From assembly GCA_025677815.1 (NCBI GenBank), contig JAIXMP010000002.1:1674001-1738000 (forward strand): 64,000 nucleotides of DNA, written 5' to 3'. This document shows, piece by piece, positions 24,392-37,952 of this stretch (within the stretch, counting starts at the first letter, position 1; every line of letters starts with the position of its first letter). The notes under the pieces were generated by a model, which saw only the letters and a program-made list of their open reading frames with translations, searched no databases and was not told the DNA's origin. The DNA comes from Phascolomyces articulosus. Lineage: Eukaryota; Mucoromycota; Mucoromycetes; Mucorales; Lichtheimiaceae. The translations under genes and the position numbers were made by a program.

Positions 24392-27054
24392 TCACTCTGT
24401 CGAAGTGGTCACATCCATAAATGAAAGCTGATTATTATACTTTGAATTCTTTTGTTCTATATATGCTAAAGCTTCAGAGGCTGTTGTTGGATGATGTACT
24501 GCTGGATCAAATGACTTAAAGTTACCACTAAATAGTAAATCCATTTCTTCCAGTGATTTTCCCTAAAAAATATAAAAGTTATACATTTGCCAATGAAAAA
24601 TAAAATAAAATAAGATAAACAGATGTAACGAAAAATTGATTAAAAAAATAGTATGTTACCCGCGTCTCTGGGAAATAACGGTAAACAATGGCAGCTATTG
24701 TGAAACAAAAAACACAGTAGATGACATAGACTTTCCATTGGATTTGCTCAAAAGCTAAAGGTGCAATTTGAATAACTCCAAATGTAAAAAACCAATTACT
24801 TGCTGTAGTTATACCTAAAGCTTTGGATCGAACACCTATACATATTTATATAGAACGTGGTCAATGTTGCGATCAACAGCAATAAAAAAAATTTACGTAA
24901 TCTTGTTTATCTTTCTTGTTCACCTTGTGAATATAATTCTGCTGGATATATCCATCCTAAAGGGCCCCAAGTACATCCATAAAATGCGAGAAATATGTAA
25001 AACATAGCAAAGAAGATAACCGATCTTGGTGTAGGGCAACCCATACTAGTGGAGCTATCGTATTCACTGTGGGCCGCTGCATCACTAAAATAATGTTCCA
25101 ATCCATCATATTCATATTGACTCGTTCCAGCTATTATAGACATAACCAGCAAAGACACTCCACATCCGAGGGCGCCGATGATCATGGTCTTGCGTCGACT
25201 CCATCGATCAATCTAAAATAAAGTATCCCCATACCGCAACAAATGGATTTAAAGAATATTTCTTTAATTTTTTAATTCATGAAAGTGACATTTTTGTTTG
25301 TGGTACAGTACCAATAGCATAGCCGGAATAGTAGCAACGACCATGACAACTCCACTTATACCATTAGCTAAAAGAATAACGGGTTAGTAAAAAAAAATCT
25401 TTAATGTGCCTTTTGTGATATAATTTACTATACACTATACCGAAAAGCGTCGGAACACGACCAGTTGTAATACCAGTTGCATGGAATATAAGTGGGGCAA
25501 ATAACCTAGATTATTATCTGATGAATGACATGCAATGGCTCTTCTTGTAATCATGACAATAAACGAAAAAAAATGAAAGTCTTTGGTATATTACATGAGA
25601 GTGTTTGCACCTGTCAATTGTTGAAATGCTTGAGCAAATATCCCCAGTAAAAGACGTTGAGGATTTTTATCTTTTCCTCGATGAAATAAACTCCTGTACC
25701 CAATTTTTTCGTGTTTTTCTTCAAACATTAGAGTTTGTTTAATTTCTGCAAATTCCATTTGGACAGCACTATGTTCAATAGTCCCATCTCCACGTATCAT
25801 AGAAAGCACTTTTAATGCTTCTTCATCTCGGTGCTTTTGTACTAAATATCGAGGACTATACTTGTTTGATAAATAAAAAGAGAAATATAAGCTTCATCTT
25901 TAAATCAAAAATATATATACAAATGTATACCATTATAAAGTATATAACGTGACAATAAAGATTACCTCTGAGGCACAAGAAAAAGAGCCACTCCAAAGAT
26001 CAATGTAGGAATAAGCTGTACTCCTAATGGGACCCTATATACCATAACCCTAAAAACTTAGTTTCCTTATTTCTAATTGTAAATATAAAATTATTAATAT
26101 ATTATTAACAGTATACCTCCAAGCTTTATCTTCATACAAGTAATAGGATCCATAAGTCACCCAAAATGCAATAGAAATTCCAAGAATAATACAGAATTGA
26201 TGAAATGCTATTGCTCTACCACGAAGTGACAAAGGTGCTACTTCTGTAAGGTCTAATCCATCATTTTATTTATTTTATCAGTTAGTTAATTGATTTTATA
26301 TATATGTAAATGATTCCAATTTTTATTCATAAACGAAAAACAAGGAATAAAACCTACAAAGTGGGAGCACCATTGACAACATGCTATGATAATTTCATTT
26401 CGTAAATCAGATGTTGCTATTGTAATCATAAAGTGAAATTCTTTTTTTTTGTTACCCAACTGAAACACCCGTGATTGCTCGGCCAGCATAAAACATGGAC
26501 AGCTCGTATGCTGAAACCAATAATAAATCACCAAGAATGGATAATATAGTACAAGCCATTGCTAATCCGCGTCGACCCATGATATCAGCAAGAGGTCCTG
26601 AAACAATAGCACCCACAAATGCAGCAGCCATCATGACCGTAATGATAGCAGTATAAACATCCGTAGCATTCACAATATTTAATGATATAGTAAAATCACG
26701 TATCAGCAATACTCCTCCCATAACAACTAAATTATAACCAAACTGGTGTATTTTTTTTATGCAAATTTTGTCAATACTATATTAAAAAAACCCGCTGATG
26801 TTACACAGCATGAACCCTGCAAAAGCTGTAAGTTGCTGCAAGATCACTTTGAAAACTATTACCAGGAATCCGCCAAGTGAAAATGACCTGTTTCAAAGTA
26901 ACAACTATAGCATTATGATTTCATATAAAAAATATATAAAAATATACAAAAAAAAAATAAAAATAAAAATAAACCATTGTTGTAAATATTACATGCAAAT
27001 GAGACATAATCGCGTTTGAGTACTCATGGGAATCCTAAATCGTCGTAATGGCAT
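24392..27054 (-). CDS. sugar-type MFS transporter (SP family)
   Basis: Thirteen exons: 26993-27054, 26863-26887, 26805-26835, 26456-26726, 26358-26383, 26117-26252, 25966-26034, 25595-25855, 25441-25505, 25312-25367, 24924-25212, 24660-24835 and 24392-24562; 545 residues. Sugar_tr signatures occur in order: GPLADIMGRRG, the helix-4 segment GRAITGVSVGMLSMVLPLYL, EVAPLSLRGR, PQSPRYLV, QAFQQLTGAN, DRWSRRKTM, FYGCTWGPLGWIYPAEL and the terminal PETRGKSLEEMD. Twelve membrane helices are expected. Three exons are only 25, 31 and 26 nt. The 26-nt exon is required because it supplies MLSMVLPL and restores the frame. Helix 1 (SLGGFLQLTAFAGFMLFVMGG) departs from the usual GGFLFGYDxG form, so either substrate handling differs or the two small exons there are imperfectly modelled. 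The substrate is probably a hexose or related polyol. Confidence 0.85.
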
Positions 27055-28193
27055 TATGAAAATTATTCAATGTTGAAATGAGGTATATTATGTATAAAAT
27101 ATATGTATTATTTACAAGGAAAGCAAGGAAAAAGAAATAATTATTATTGTTACGTAGAAACTGTCATCATAGACAACACATGTGCATATTATGTATCCTG
27201 ACAATCATTATTAATATTATTTCCCCACAAAAATAAGTACTTTTTTGGATCATGACTTTGGATCACACATAACAAACAACTCATATTTATTATATCTCCT
27301 AAGACTATCATTCATTGAATGATACAACAGATCATGACCCGTAAAATAGATGATAGTAATCATGACAACGACAATGACAATGGTAATATTAAACTATATG
27401 GAACAATAGTAAACCTTTTATTTATTTATTTATTACACTAAATTCAGTCATGCTCTTCTTTAATATACATCGTCAATAAAGGACATGGTAGATCAGGCAC
27501 AGAGATTGAATCGGGCAATAATTTGATTACTTCGTTATTATTGTAATATAAAGCTATTGATGCTATGATTTTTTTTTCCATCCAGCTCTAACCTGAATTA
27601 TTAGTTTATTGTTCTTACTCTGTATTAATATATTATATGACAACCGTCGTCTTTTAAAATGCTTCATCTAACTGTGTTATTGTTACTAACCTACTGTTCT
27701 ATATTATCGTATAGAAATAATAATAACATTGTTGTTCTTTCAATGGATATAATAAATGAAAAATGAGGATAAAAAGGGGATTATTGTATAGAACAAGAAG
27801 AAATCATAAAAAAGACCCGAATTCAAACCAACAAACGGCTTGCATTTCTAGAACAGCTCTTTTTTTTTTCTTTCCTCTCATAAATCACGTCCTTCTACCA
27901 AAGGCATCCATATATAAAAACGATTTATTTTTTATTGTGTCTTTGTTGATTGTTGTTGTATCATCATTTTGCCTCTCCCTCCCTCCCTCCCCTCCCCCCA
28001 ACCGATTTAACAATAACTTTCTATTTCATACTCATCCCTTAGATTTATATCCCTTATTCTTCAAATCGTAAAAAAAAAAAAAAAAAAACTTGGAACGATT
28101 CAAGTGATATCTAAATCTCTCTTTTCTTCTTTTATTATATTTCCTTTTTTTCTTTTTTATATTTTTTTTTCTGATTTATTTTTTAAAGTCATC
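27055..28193. other. divergent promoter region between sugar transporter and GH47 gene
   Basis: No gene is recognised. The last 240 bases before the GH47 start codon are strongly C/T-rich with a run of A residues near 28070. This is a leader or promoter character shared with several other genes here. The ORF at 27763-28071 lies in this region and has no family features. Confidence 0.5.
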
Positions 28194-30709
28194 ATGCGAC
28201 TAACTTCATGGGCAACGTTATTGTTGGCGGGTTCTACTTGGTTAGTAAATGCTCGACCAATCGAGGATCCTCGAGCAGATTATGTAGTAAATGCATTTAA
28301 ACATGCTTGGAGTGGTTATCGTCAATATGCTTGGGGTCACGATGAATTACGACCATTGACAAATGGTACATCCGATTCACGGTATGTTTCTTTATATTGC
28401 TACTGATGCTTCTTCATTTTCTTTATAATAAATCATTATTTAATGTAAAACATCTTACTATATTGATTTAGTAACGGGTGGGGTGGTAAGTGAATTTAAT
28501 TCATTGGGAGATTCAGTAGAAAGAAAGAAAAACACGGATTCCATGGGAGTCGGTATATGAGAACTCGAAAAAAGGGGATATTTTTTAAAAAAAGATACGT
28601 AAATATCTTATCAAACTCTTTTAATAGCAAGCATTTTTGATGGTTTGGATACAATGCTTATTATGGGTCTCGAAGAAGAATACCAAGAAGCATTGGAGCA
28701 TGTCAAGAATGTTGACTGGTTCTCGACCACAACACCTAGCAAGACATTTGAAACCAATATTCGTTATTTAGGTGGTCTTTTAGCTGCCTATGATTTACGA
28801 CCAGATCCTGTGTTACTTGAGAAAGCCATAGAACTCGCACAATATGTGCTGTTACCTGCTTATGATACACCCAATGGTATACCTGCTGCTTATGTGGATG
28901 TCAAAAGGTAAGGAATTGTATAACATTCCCCTTTCCTCTCGCCGTTTTTTTTTATATATCCGTGCACTTTTTTTTTATTACTTACTTAAAGAGTAATTCG
29001 TTAATTCTTGCTCTTGTTCTCGAATATTATTATTAGGGGTAAACCAACAAACGATAAAAGTTTGATTCTAGCAGAATTTGGATCACTTCAGTTGGAAATG
29101 GTCCGATTGAGTCAACTTACAGGTGATGAACGTTATGCTCAAATCGCTAATAATGTAATTTATGCTATTGATAACGTGGACACTCCTTTCCCTGGTGTTT
29201 ACCCTATTATTTGGGATTTGGATTCATTTACTCCTTCAAGTTGTAAGTATAGATAATGGTGATCACACGACGTAGATGACATCAATGACTTAAAACTTTT
29301 TTTTATATTACTCTTTTTATTTTAAAGCATATATCACTATTTCTGGTGGTGGCGACAGTTATTATGAATACCTTCTAAAGACCTATCTTCTTACGGATGG
29401 TCATGAAAAACAACAATTGGACATGTGGAAGAAATCCGTTGATACCATCCAAACCTATCTACGTTCTGAAACCAGCGGAAGTATGGTCTTTTTAGCAGAA
29501 ATTGATGAAGACTACAAATTGCTTCAAACAGGTGAATTGGTAAGTTAATAATAAAAAAGATCCGTTTTATCGTGATTGTAAATGAGCGTACATTTATTAA
29601 ACCCTTTCTTTAAACATGCTGTTACGTGTTTTATTAATAATCAACTAAAAATAATGTATCGATAGGTTTGCTTTATTCCTGGTAATATCTTATTAGGTGC
29701 TCGTCTCTTGGGAGATTCAGAGTTAACAAAATTTGCATCCGAGTTGATGAAATCATGTTACGATACATGGGCAGTGACACCTACAGGTCTTGCACCAGAA
29801 ACTTGGAGTTGGATTGATAAAGCCCAAAACATTAGTAGCTTTCCAGAAATTATGCAGAGCGCCATGAAAACGACCGGATTCATCCCTCAAGACGTACAGT
29901 ATGATCTTCGACCAGGTTAGTAATGATACAAATATGAACATTTTTGTTGTTGGTCTCCGACAATGACAACAACAGCAACAACAACCTTATACTTTGACGG
30001 TCATTTTACTTGGTCACTCCCCCCCCCAAAAAAAAACACCAAATGACATTCTACGTTCATATTATTGTTATTATTAGCATTGTTACTGTACTCTTATATT
30101 AATTGCAATGATTATATATTTTAGAAACAATTGAAAGTATCTTTTACTTCTACCGTCTTACAGGTGATCCTAAATATCAGGTAAGAAAATAAAATTAAAA
30201 AAAAAAGCAAAAGAGAGAGAGAAAAATTAATCCGATATCCATCCAATCCTCTCCTTGAACTATCACCCCCTTTATTTTCCTTTCTTTGAAACCAAGAACA
30301 GTTTTTCCGAGTCGAGGAATGCTTTACGACTAAGAATTTTTTTTTATACTGTAAATAGGATATGGCCTGGAAGATTTTTGAATCCATTGAAAAATATTGT
30401 AAAACTGCATCGGGTTATACACGTGTGAATGATATCTCCAGTTCCGAAAGTATTCAAGGGCTCGATTTTGAAGAAAGGTATAAGGAGGAAAAAAAATGGA
30501 TGAGGTGTCGATTTTTTTTTAGAAAATAGAGTAATAATCAAGAATTATATTATGATTTATTATCTAGTTACTTCTTTGCCGAGACATTGAAATACTTGTA
30601 TTTAATTTTCGCCGACCCAAGTGTAATGTCATTGGATGAATGGGTTTATAGCACTGAAGCACATGCCTTCAAACTGGACAAACCTATTCAAGTCCAAGCA
30701 CAATTTTAA
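28194..30709 (+). CDS. secreted GH47 alpha-1,2-mannosidase
   Basis: Nine exons: 28194-28381, 28472-28485, 28628-28907, 29037-29242, 29328-29539, 29666-29915, 30125-30180, 30359-30477 and 30568-30709; 488 residues. An N-terminal signal peptide (MRLTSWATLLLAGSTWLVNA) without later anchors suggests secretion or an ER/Golgi lumenal enzyme. Class I mannosidase motifs occur in order: NAFKHAWSGY, NGWGASIFDGLDTM, ETNIRYLGGL, SGGGDSYYEYLLK, LRPETIESIFYFYRLTG, YFFAETLKYLYLIFAD and STEAHAF, whose Thr binds the catalytic calcium in the family. Exon 2 is a 14-nt microexon encoding part of the invariant NGWGA, which makes it well supported. The enzyme trims alpha-1,2-mannose from N-glycans. The gene is tail-to-tail with a copper radical oxidase gene. 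Confidence 0.94.
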
Positions 30710-31141
30710 ACATTTAAAATATACCGTATTAGAATAACCCATACGATTCCCTCAACACTTTACTATCTATATACTATATACACAATTCTTTCTTCTTTCT
30801 CTTTCATGCTCCTCCTTGGCTCATGAACGCCATAAAATACATATAACAACATCTTTATAGTATATACATTAGAGATACTCTCTCTCTATATATATTTCCT
30901 TCATTTTTACATTTAAAAGATATATACATAACCATTTTGACAACAACAATAACAAAAAAAACATCTTTGAATTATTTACTTGTATAGCTGTTTCTTTTTT
31001 TTAATAATGATATTATTAATATTGTGGGTAACAAAAAAAAGTGGGGGATCATATATATTACCACGTCATTCCGAACAAAAATTATATTATACTGCACAAA
31101 ACTATTGCTGTTATACCCTACATAAGTAGTGATACCTATAA
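30710..31141. other. convergent intergenic region
   Basis: 3' untranslated sequence of two converging genes, with (TA)- and (CT)-rich stretches. No coding sequence is seen. Confidence 0.5.
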
Positions 31142-33179
31142 TTAAATCATTAGATCATTGACGTCTAGTTCAATAAAGACCTCTGTTCCCTTTGAAGGAA
31201 CACCATTACAAATGACAAACAAATAACCCGAACCAGGAGGGAAAATATTAGGAGTAGGCGGGGCTTCGATACTGATGCTTTGAAGGTCATCTGAAATGGA
31301 ATGGCGTAAGACAACATAACGTTGAGACATATGCATTGAATGTGTACTAAAGCCTTGACGTAATAATCCAACCTTGATTTCTGGATCTCCACCTCCTGCT
31401 TGTCCAAGTTCACCGAGATTAACTAAGACATTAAACCAAGATCCATACGTAGTAACACGTGGTACATGAGATATTAAAGGCCGAGTAGCCGATTTGAAAA
31501 GGTAAGGTGGTGAGAAATATTCTACTCGAAACTCTGCTGGGTACTCGGCTGTAATATTCGGAGGGTTATTGTTATTAGAACCGGCTACCCATACTCTGCC
31601 ATCTGGCACCGTAATTGCCACTGAATGGTACATTCGTGCAATATCAGTATTGGCCAATCCTTGCGTCCAGCGCTTGTTGACAGGTTTTTCTGGATCATAA
31701 ATCAATGGATCAAATGTTGGATCATGATTACGGTTGTTGTATCCTAAATTTTTTAATAGGATCAGAATTAATATTCCTTTTTCATTTTTTTTTCATTTAC
31801 TAGCCTATATTGTTTTCCTGACCATGATTATTTAATTTTACCTGCCCATCCTCGTTGACAACCATTGATCCAAAGGACAGTGCCATCAGCTAAAAATACA
31901 CCATCAGGCATCAATCGTTTATGAACAAACGTTTCCATTTCCCATTGTGGATCTTCATCATCCAAATTAATACGTCCACATGTATTATCTGCAGTTGCTT
32001 TGGAATCCATCTTTTCAGAACCACCACAAATCATGATTTCAACCCTATAGTCATTTTCTGGATCAAGGGGTAGCATGACGGCACCGCCCGTCAATGGATA
32101 TGAACGAGGAACACCAGGAATATCAGGAAGTCGTTTAACAATTTCGTGCTTCTTATAATCATAAATAATCGATTGCTTATTAGCAAAGATAAAAAGATTC
32201 CCATCAGGTAATACGAATACAAAAGCGTATCTATATATAAACAGTATAATATGTGTTAATCAGTGTAATATATATATATATATACTTTTTTGATCCGTTT
32301 GTTTACATACAAATTATAAGGTAAAGTTTCTACGAGGAAAGGGAAATCTATGGGTCCTTCTTCTTTTGGTGGCCAAAATTCATAAGTAGGTACATTGATT
32401 TCTGGTTTATTGACAGCAGAAGGTACAGAAGAACCACCAAGAATAAATAAATCACCTTCTGGTAATTGTTCCACCGTTGGATACCAACGATTATCTGCCA
32501 TACGGGTTTCTTTTTGTTCAAATTCACTCCAGTTGCATGTATCATCCAAGCATGGATTAAATAAACGAATTGATTTATATCCTTCAGGAACTCTCCATGT
32601 GCGTCCAGTTGTTTCACCTCCTCCAGTACTAATAAGTGTACCATTGGCAAGGAAACCACCCGCAGAACAAAAAGAATTTGTATCCAAGGGTAATACTCTG
32701 TATTCATTGGAATCCAAGAAATATTGTACAGAATAAGCACTTTGACCCGAATCATACTTGGCTTCGTTCCACTCGGCTTTAAATTAAAACAAGTTTAGTT
32801 TGCTGAGCTTCTATCACACTCCAAAAAAAAAGTTGCCAAAAAAAAAAAAAACTAACGCTTTACCTTTGTCAATGATCACAATACTATTTTCACTATTTTT
32901 TTTCGGTACAAGCATTAGCAAAAGATTTATTCCAGTCAGTAACAACTCAATTGAGATGATGATGACATTATATATTTTTAAATGAATTTACTTTAATAAG
33001 ACTGCGTGCATAGCTGCAACACCTGTTCGACCTATTTGTTCCATTTTGCCGGTCGATGCATATTTTGACATGAATTCTTGCGATTGAGACCAATAGAATG
33101 GAGAATAAGGTTCTTCTTGAGCTTGAGCATAGAGACTCATGCCAGCCACAAGAGCTAATGGCAGACAGATGACTCTCAT
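31142..33179 (-). CDS. copper radical oxidase, glyoxal oxidase-like (AA5 family)
   Basis: Five exons: 32992-33179, 32864-32892, 32311-32776, 31842-32230 and 31142-31743; 557 residues. A signal peptide (MRVICLPLALVAGMSLYAQA) directs secretion. The fold is the kelch-like glyoxal oxidase N-domain plus a C-terminal DUF1929 domain. The expected copper-radical residues are visible: a Cys in NSFCSAGG (Cys109) for the Tyr-Cys cofactor, Tyr in ADNRWYPTVEQL, Tyr/His in ARMYHSVAI, and the final His in FSTHSMHMSQRYV. These enzymes oxidise aldehydes or alcohols and release hydrogen peroxide outside the cell. The substrate is not predictable. Exon 2 is only 29 nt and supplies NENSIVIIDK, matching the first kelch strand. 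Confidence 0.9.
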
Positions 33180-34673
33180 TGTTCGCTTTTTTTTTATTAT
33201 AGAGTTGTTACTTTATTAAAAGAGAGAAATAGAAAAGGAAACACTGGAAAAGCCTTTTGATTCCATTTTTTGAATATCGTTGGTGGTAAGGTACCAAAAA
33301 TAGTTATCTGCTTGTGAAATTCTATCCTTTTATTCCACATTTTCTATAATTTTGTCTCTCTACTGCGTTTTGACCATGCAATTGATTGTCGCAGCCGTTT
33401 GAGTTGTATTCAATTCATTCGGACAGAACAAATGCAATTGATATCATAATATTGGGAGAAATATATTCTAAATGTACTAACCTTCTTGGGAATCGTAATT
33501 ATTGTCCTTTGTATGGTTTCCAAACAATAAAAGGGCCTTTATCTTTTAAGTGTTTGTAATATCACTTTATCTAAGCCCCGCGTAATAAACAAAATGAGGT
33601 TCTGTTCTATATTTATATTGCTCTGTTATTTCAAGAACAAAAGTAACGACAACAATTGATGATCGGTCTCCAACTTTACCCGCTGAATAGAAATATTAAT
33701 GTTAAAAGAAAAATCATGCAAGAAGGTAATCACAAAACACCTGGCATTCTTACCATTTATTAGTGCTAAATTATGTAATAGTTACATTATTATTATTTTC
33801 CCCGAGAATAAAATGTTGCATATCTTATTTCATAGTGACAAGTATATAAGCTCTAAAATGAGGAATTGGTCAATACAGTATGTAACAGACTGGTTATTGA
33901 AGAACACAAACTCTCCATGAATTATAGCCCCAAAACCAAACAAGATATATACCCTAATATTCTACGACCGTTTAAGAAAAATACCGCTTAACTAAAAAAA
34001 AAAAAAGAGCATTTTTATGTCATAAACTCGGTTGTCATTTCGGTTCTATTTATCCATCTCCGTTGTATTTGTTGTATTACAGTGGTCATAGTGTTTTGTC
34101 TATAAATTCTATTTAGTTTTACTTTGGCGTATATGCCAATTTTGACATCATCCCCAAGGAAGTGTTTTATATTGGGGAAACCAAAAAAAATTGTTTGTAA
34201 TTGTTGTTTATAAACATATGAAAAACAAAATGGAACATCATGAATAAAAGCATAAGAGTATAATATCTTATGAAAGGGAAAGAAACAATCCACATTCTTC
34301 CTCGTTTGGTCTACAAATGGTTTTCCCCGATCGTTCAATTACCATATAAGTGACATTAGGTATAATATAATCAAGATTGATCTCTCAAACGGAAAATCTG
34401 ATTGATTCGTCATTTTTGCTTTTACATGTTATATATCGAAGATGGCAGTGGTATTTTGCAATTGATTAATTGTACTGACTGTCTATCGTGTGTAAACAAA
34501 AGTACACGATAAACAACATGGTACAAAATTATGTGTAGTTTTTTTTTGCCTTATTTGGGTTAGAATTTTTGTGTGGGGAAGGGAAAATTTGGGAAAGTAG
34601 TTAAAAACGATGGATTTTTGTCCACGAATTTCGATCTTTCTTTTCCCAATATCTTTCGCTCATTTCTACCATA
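33180..34673. other. divergent intergenic region
   Basis: Promoter space between the copper radical oxidase and P450 genes. A 107-residue minus-strand ORF (34015-34338) is present but not recognised. Otherwise I see nothing distinctive. Confidence 0.5.
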
Positions 34674-37146
34674 ATGGATATTTCGACTATATCAAAACAA
34701 CTTGGTTCATCCACCACTGAAATTATTAAAGTGCTTTTTAATTTAAAACAAGATGATTATAAGAAGGCTGGAGCATCTACTTTAATCATTATAGCAGCTT
34801 ATGTTGTAGCTTCAGTAAGTAAAGCATATTCTTTTTTTTCTATATTAAATCAATAAACAAGTGTTTGTATATATATTTACAACCAATTTTTTAATAAAAT
34901 AAACATAGAAAATAAACACGGCGTACTTTGGACCTCTTGCTAATATTCCTGGACCAAAGGCCTTTAAATTTTACGACATGACATATTCAAGAGACTTTAG
35001 TAACCCAGAAGGCACAAGGTAAAAAAAAAAAAAAGGAAACTTTAATATATATTTTGTGTTACATGCAGATAGTCGACCTATGGACAGCATATTGATTGAG
35101 TTACCTTGTATGATGCATGGATTTGTTTTATAGTTGGAGAAATTTCAAAGAATGGCAAGAACAATATGGAGAAGTGGTTCGGCTTGGTCCCTCCAGTATT
35201 TGTGTTTCAAATAAAGAAATGCTACGTCAAGTGCTTTTGAAAGATGATTTACCTAAAGGTCCTCGGTATGAAGAATTTAATAGTGAGTTTAATAAAGTCA
35301 TACCGAATATTTAAAAACATGAGAAAGTTTATATAATAAGATTTTCTAACCAACAATTTTCTGTTTCTTTCGCAAAAATGTTGAAAATAAAGGAATATCC
35401 ATCACTTTATTTAGCACGACAGACAAAAGTTTCCACAAACAACGCGTAAGTTGTATACTCTTAGAATAGCCATTCTATTTTATTAAACTACTATTACGAA
35501 ATTGCATAAACTAATTATCTTTCTACTGTATATATACGACCAGCGCCGAGTACTTTCACCTGCTTTTTCTGTAAAATACATTAATGGACTCGAACATTTC
35601 ATGCTGTCAACACTTACTTGCTTTGTAAACCGTATCGATCGTGATATTGAATCCACACGACTTTTAGTCAATGATAACGGTTTTGGACAAGTAGATATTT
35701 GGAAAGTACTGGCATATCTTGCATTAGATATCATTGGAGAGACAGCATTCGGTGAAACATTTAATATGTTAGAAACCAATGATCACTTTGTACCTCATAT
35801 TATTGCATCAAATTTAAAACTTTCTTCATTAGTAAGTGATAACTGTAGCACTTATAACACAATAATTCAGAGCAATTAATATTATATTATATTTTTTGTT
35901 ACTAAATTTTTATCCTGTTTATTATTCTTACTAAATATCTATAGTTAGGACATCGTCCATATGCTACTATGTTAAAGATATTATTTTCCTTTGGTTCTAT
36001 TTGGCGGGCAAACTTGAGACTACGAGAGGTAAGTATTAATATTTTATAACAACACAGAAAAAAATATTCGATGGAAAACATCAAAAATATACGTTTCTTA
36101 GTAATGTCGCCTTATTGATTGATTATCTTCTATTTTCATGGATGATACGATAATATAAATTATAAAATATAGTTTATGCGTCAGATTGTTCTAAGACGAC
36201 TTGACGGTGGAGAAAAAGCACGCCGTAATGATATTTTGCAGATTTTGATTGATACTCAAAATGCAAAAGAAGAACAAGATAGAATGTCAGAAGAGGATAT
36301 TGCAAAAGAAACAGTTCTGTTCCTTATCGCAGGTTCAGATACGACAAGTAACACCACTGGTTTTGCCGTTATTGAATTGTTAAATAATCCAGAAACATTT
36401 GCAAAGTTACGCGCTGAAATTGATGCCATCCCAATGCGTCCAGATCAAAAGCTACTTGAACATGAACAATTGAAGAAATTGCCTTATTTGAATGCCGTCA
36501 TTAACGAGAATTTACGACTTAATCCAATTTCTGCAGATTTAATTCAAAGGCGTGCAGACAAAGATATGCTTCTTAATAGAGACTTGTTTGTCCCAAAAAA
36601 TGTACGTGTGCTGATTCTTTCTATTTTTTTGCTATAGAATGATATAAATCCGGATTTTCAATTTCCTCTTTTTTCTTACCTTGTACTCATCTATCATCAA
36701 TTAGACGGTTATTTATTCCAATCCTTACCGTACTCATCTTGACCCCAAGTACTGGCCTGAGCCAACCAAATTTATCCCAGAACGCTGGTTGGAAGGGTCA
36801 GATATACCAGCAGATACTGATGCATTTTTCCCATTTAGTGTTGGGTACGGTATTGCTATTAAATAGGATAACATGGATCTCTATTTTCAATATATAAAAA
36901 CTAATTATTTCATGAAGTATCTAATAAGATGATGTCACGTATTTTTGTTTTTATAGAACACGTAATTGTATTGGTAAGGGAATGGCAATGATGCAAATGC
37001 GACTTTCTTTAGCAAATCTTACCAAGTTCTATGATTTCAAAGCCATCCCTGAAGAGATGGAAAAATCTGGTGAGCGACTCTCATTTATTACTTGGACTAT
37101 GGAGAGTGATAGTTTTAAAGCTCTTATGAAACGTCGGGAAGCGTAA
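34674..37146 (+). CDS. cytochrome P450 monooxygenase
   Basis: Nine exons: 34674-34814, 34909-35018, 35134-35282, 35393-35445, 35544-35831, 35945-36028, 36173-36601, 36705-36844 and 36957-37146; 527 residues. An N-terminal helix (STLIIIAAYVVAS) anchors it in the ER, followed by the proline hinge IPGPKAF. P450 signatures occur in order: C-helix KSFHKQRRRVLSPAFS, I-helix AGSDTTS, K-helix ExxR as NENLRL, PERW, and the heme loop FFPFSVGTRNCIGKG with the thiolate at Cys469. All catalytic motifs are intact. The substrate and CYP family cannot be assigned by eye; it resembles fungal microsomal monooxygenases. No secondary-metabolite partners lie nearby. A transposon sits about 0.8 kb downstream. Confidence 0.92.
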
Positions 37147-37950
37147 ATTACTTTTTTTTATACTGTCATCAACATTATTATGCTCTCTAGTGCCTTTATC
37201 TTTGTATCTTATTTTTATATTTACATTTCAATTCTTCTCACACAATTATATTATAAATAAATACTTTTATTTTATAATACCTAGTAGTAGCATAGACTTT
37301 TATATATATGTTTTTAGGTTATAAAAAAATTTAGTGCATTGTAGTATATAAGTACGTCGTCGCTGTTGTTGCCCATCATTATTGGGTAATATGGTTTTTT
37401 TTTTGTAAACTTTTGGTAGATAACAAAAGTGCGATTGGTCATCAGTCGTTATGGTGCCAGAATAAGAAGTAAAAGAAATAAAGACGCAATCCTTGTTTGT
37501 TGGCAAACAAGGATTGGAGAATTTTTAACGTTCTTGCGGTAAAGAAAAAAGGAGAAAAGAAATAGCAAGGAACAACAAACAAACAACATTTTCTGTAAAA
37601 ATAAATTATGATATTTAAAATCATTCTTTTTCTCATACAAGTCAATAAAGTTATACACCGAACAGACCCCACATCATTATTTAAAATTTATTTTACTACG
37701 TATATTTCTCCATAGATTTCAGGCATTTGTTCATTTTATTCCTTTCAAAATGAACCTTTTATTGGGCACTATTAAAAATTCTAATGACAACGTCATCGCT
37801 TAACTTTACGGTATGCTCTCTTTTAAATCAGTAATACCACTAGTTCATGCGAGTTGCATGTAATAATAGATTCATATTTGTATACTTTCTTTTTTTCAAA
37901 ACAAAATATTGAGGTATATACAGGTATATATCAGAATTGTCATTATTTGC
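37147..37950. other. intergenic, no gene seen
   Basis: A+T-rich sequence between the P450 stop codon and the left end of the transposon. A short inverted repeat around 37491-37515 (CAATCCTTGTTTG and its complement) could form an mRNA or terminator hairpin. Confidence 0.4.
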
Positions 37951-37952
37951 TA

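Noticed and set aside
27763..28071. 102-residue ORF before the GH47 gene
   Set aside because: It is low-complexity and pyrimidine-rich, and sits in the promoter/leader region.
34015..34338. 107-residue minus-strand ORF between copper radical oxidase and P450
   Set aside because: No recognisable domain or motif. It could be a relic, but nothing in the sequence supports a gene call.
30710..37146. Possible secondary-metabolite cluster (copper radical oxidase, P450, transporter nearby)
   Set aside because: There is no backbone enzyme such as a PKS, NRPS or terpene synthase; the neighbours look unrelated.
37300..37680. Short minus-strand ORFs behind the P450 gene
   Set aside because: Low-complexity and overlapping one another in several frames; consistent with A+T-rich non-coding sequence.
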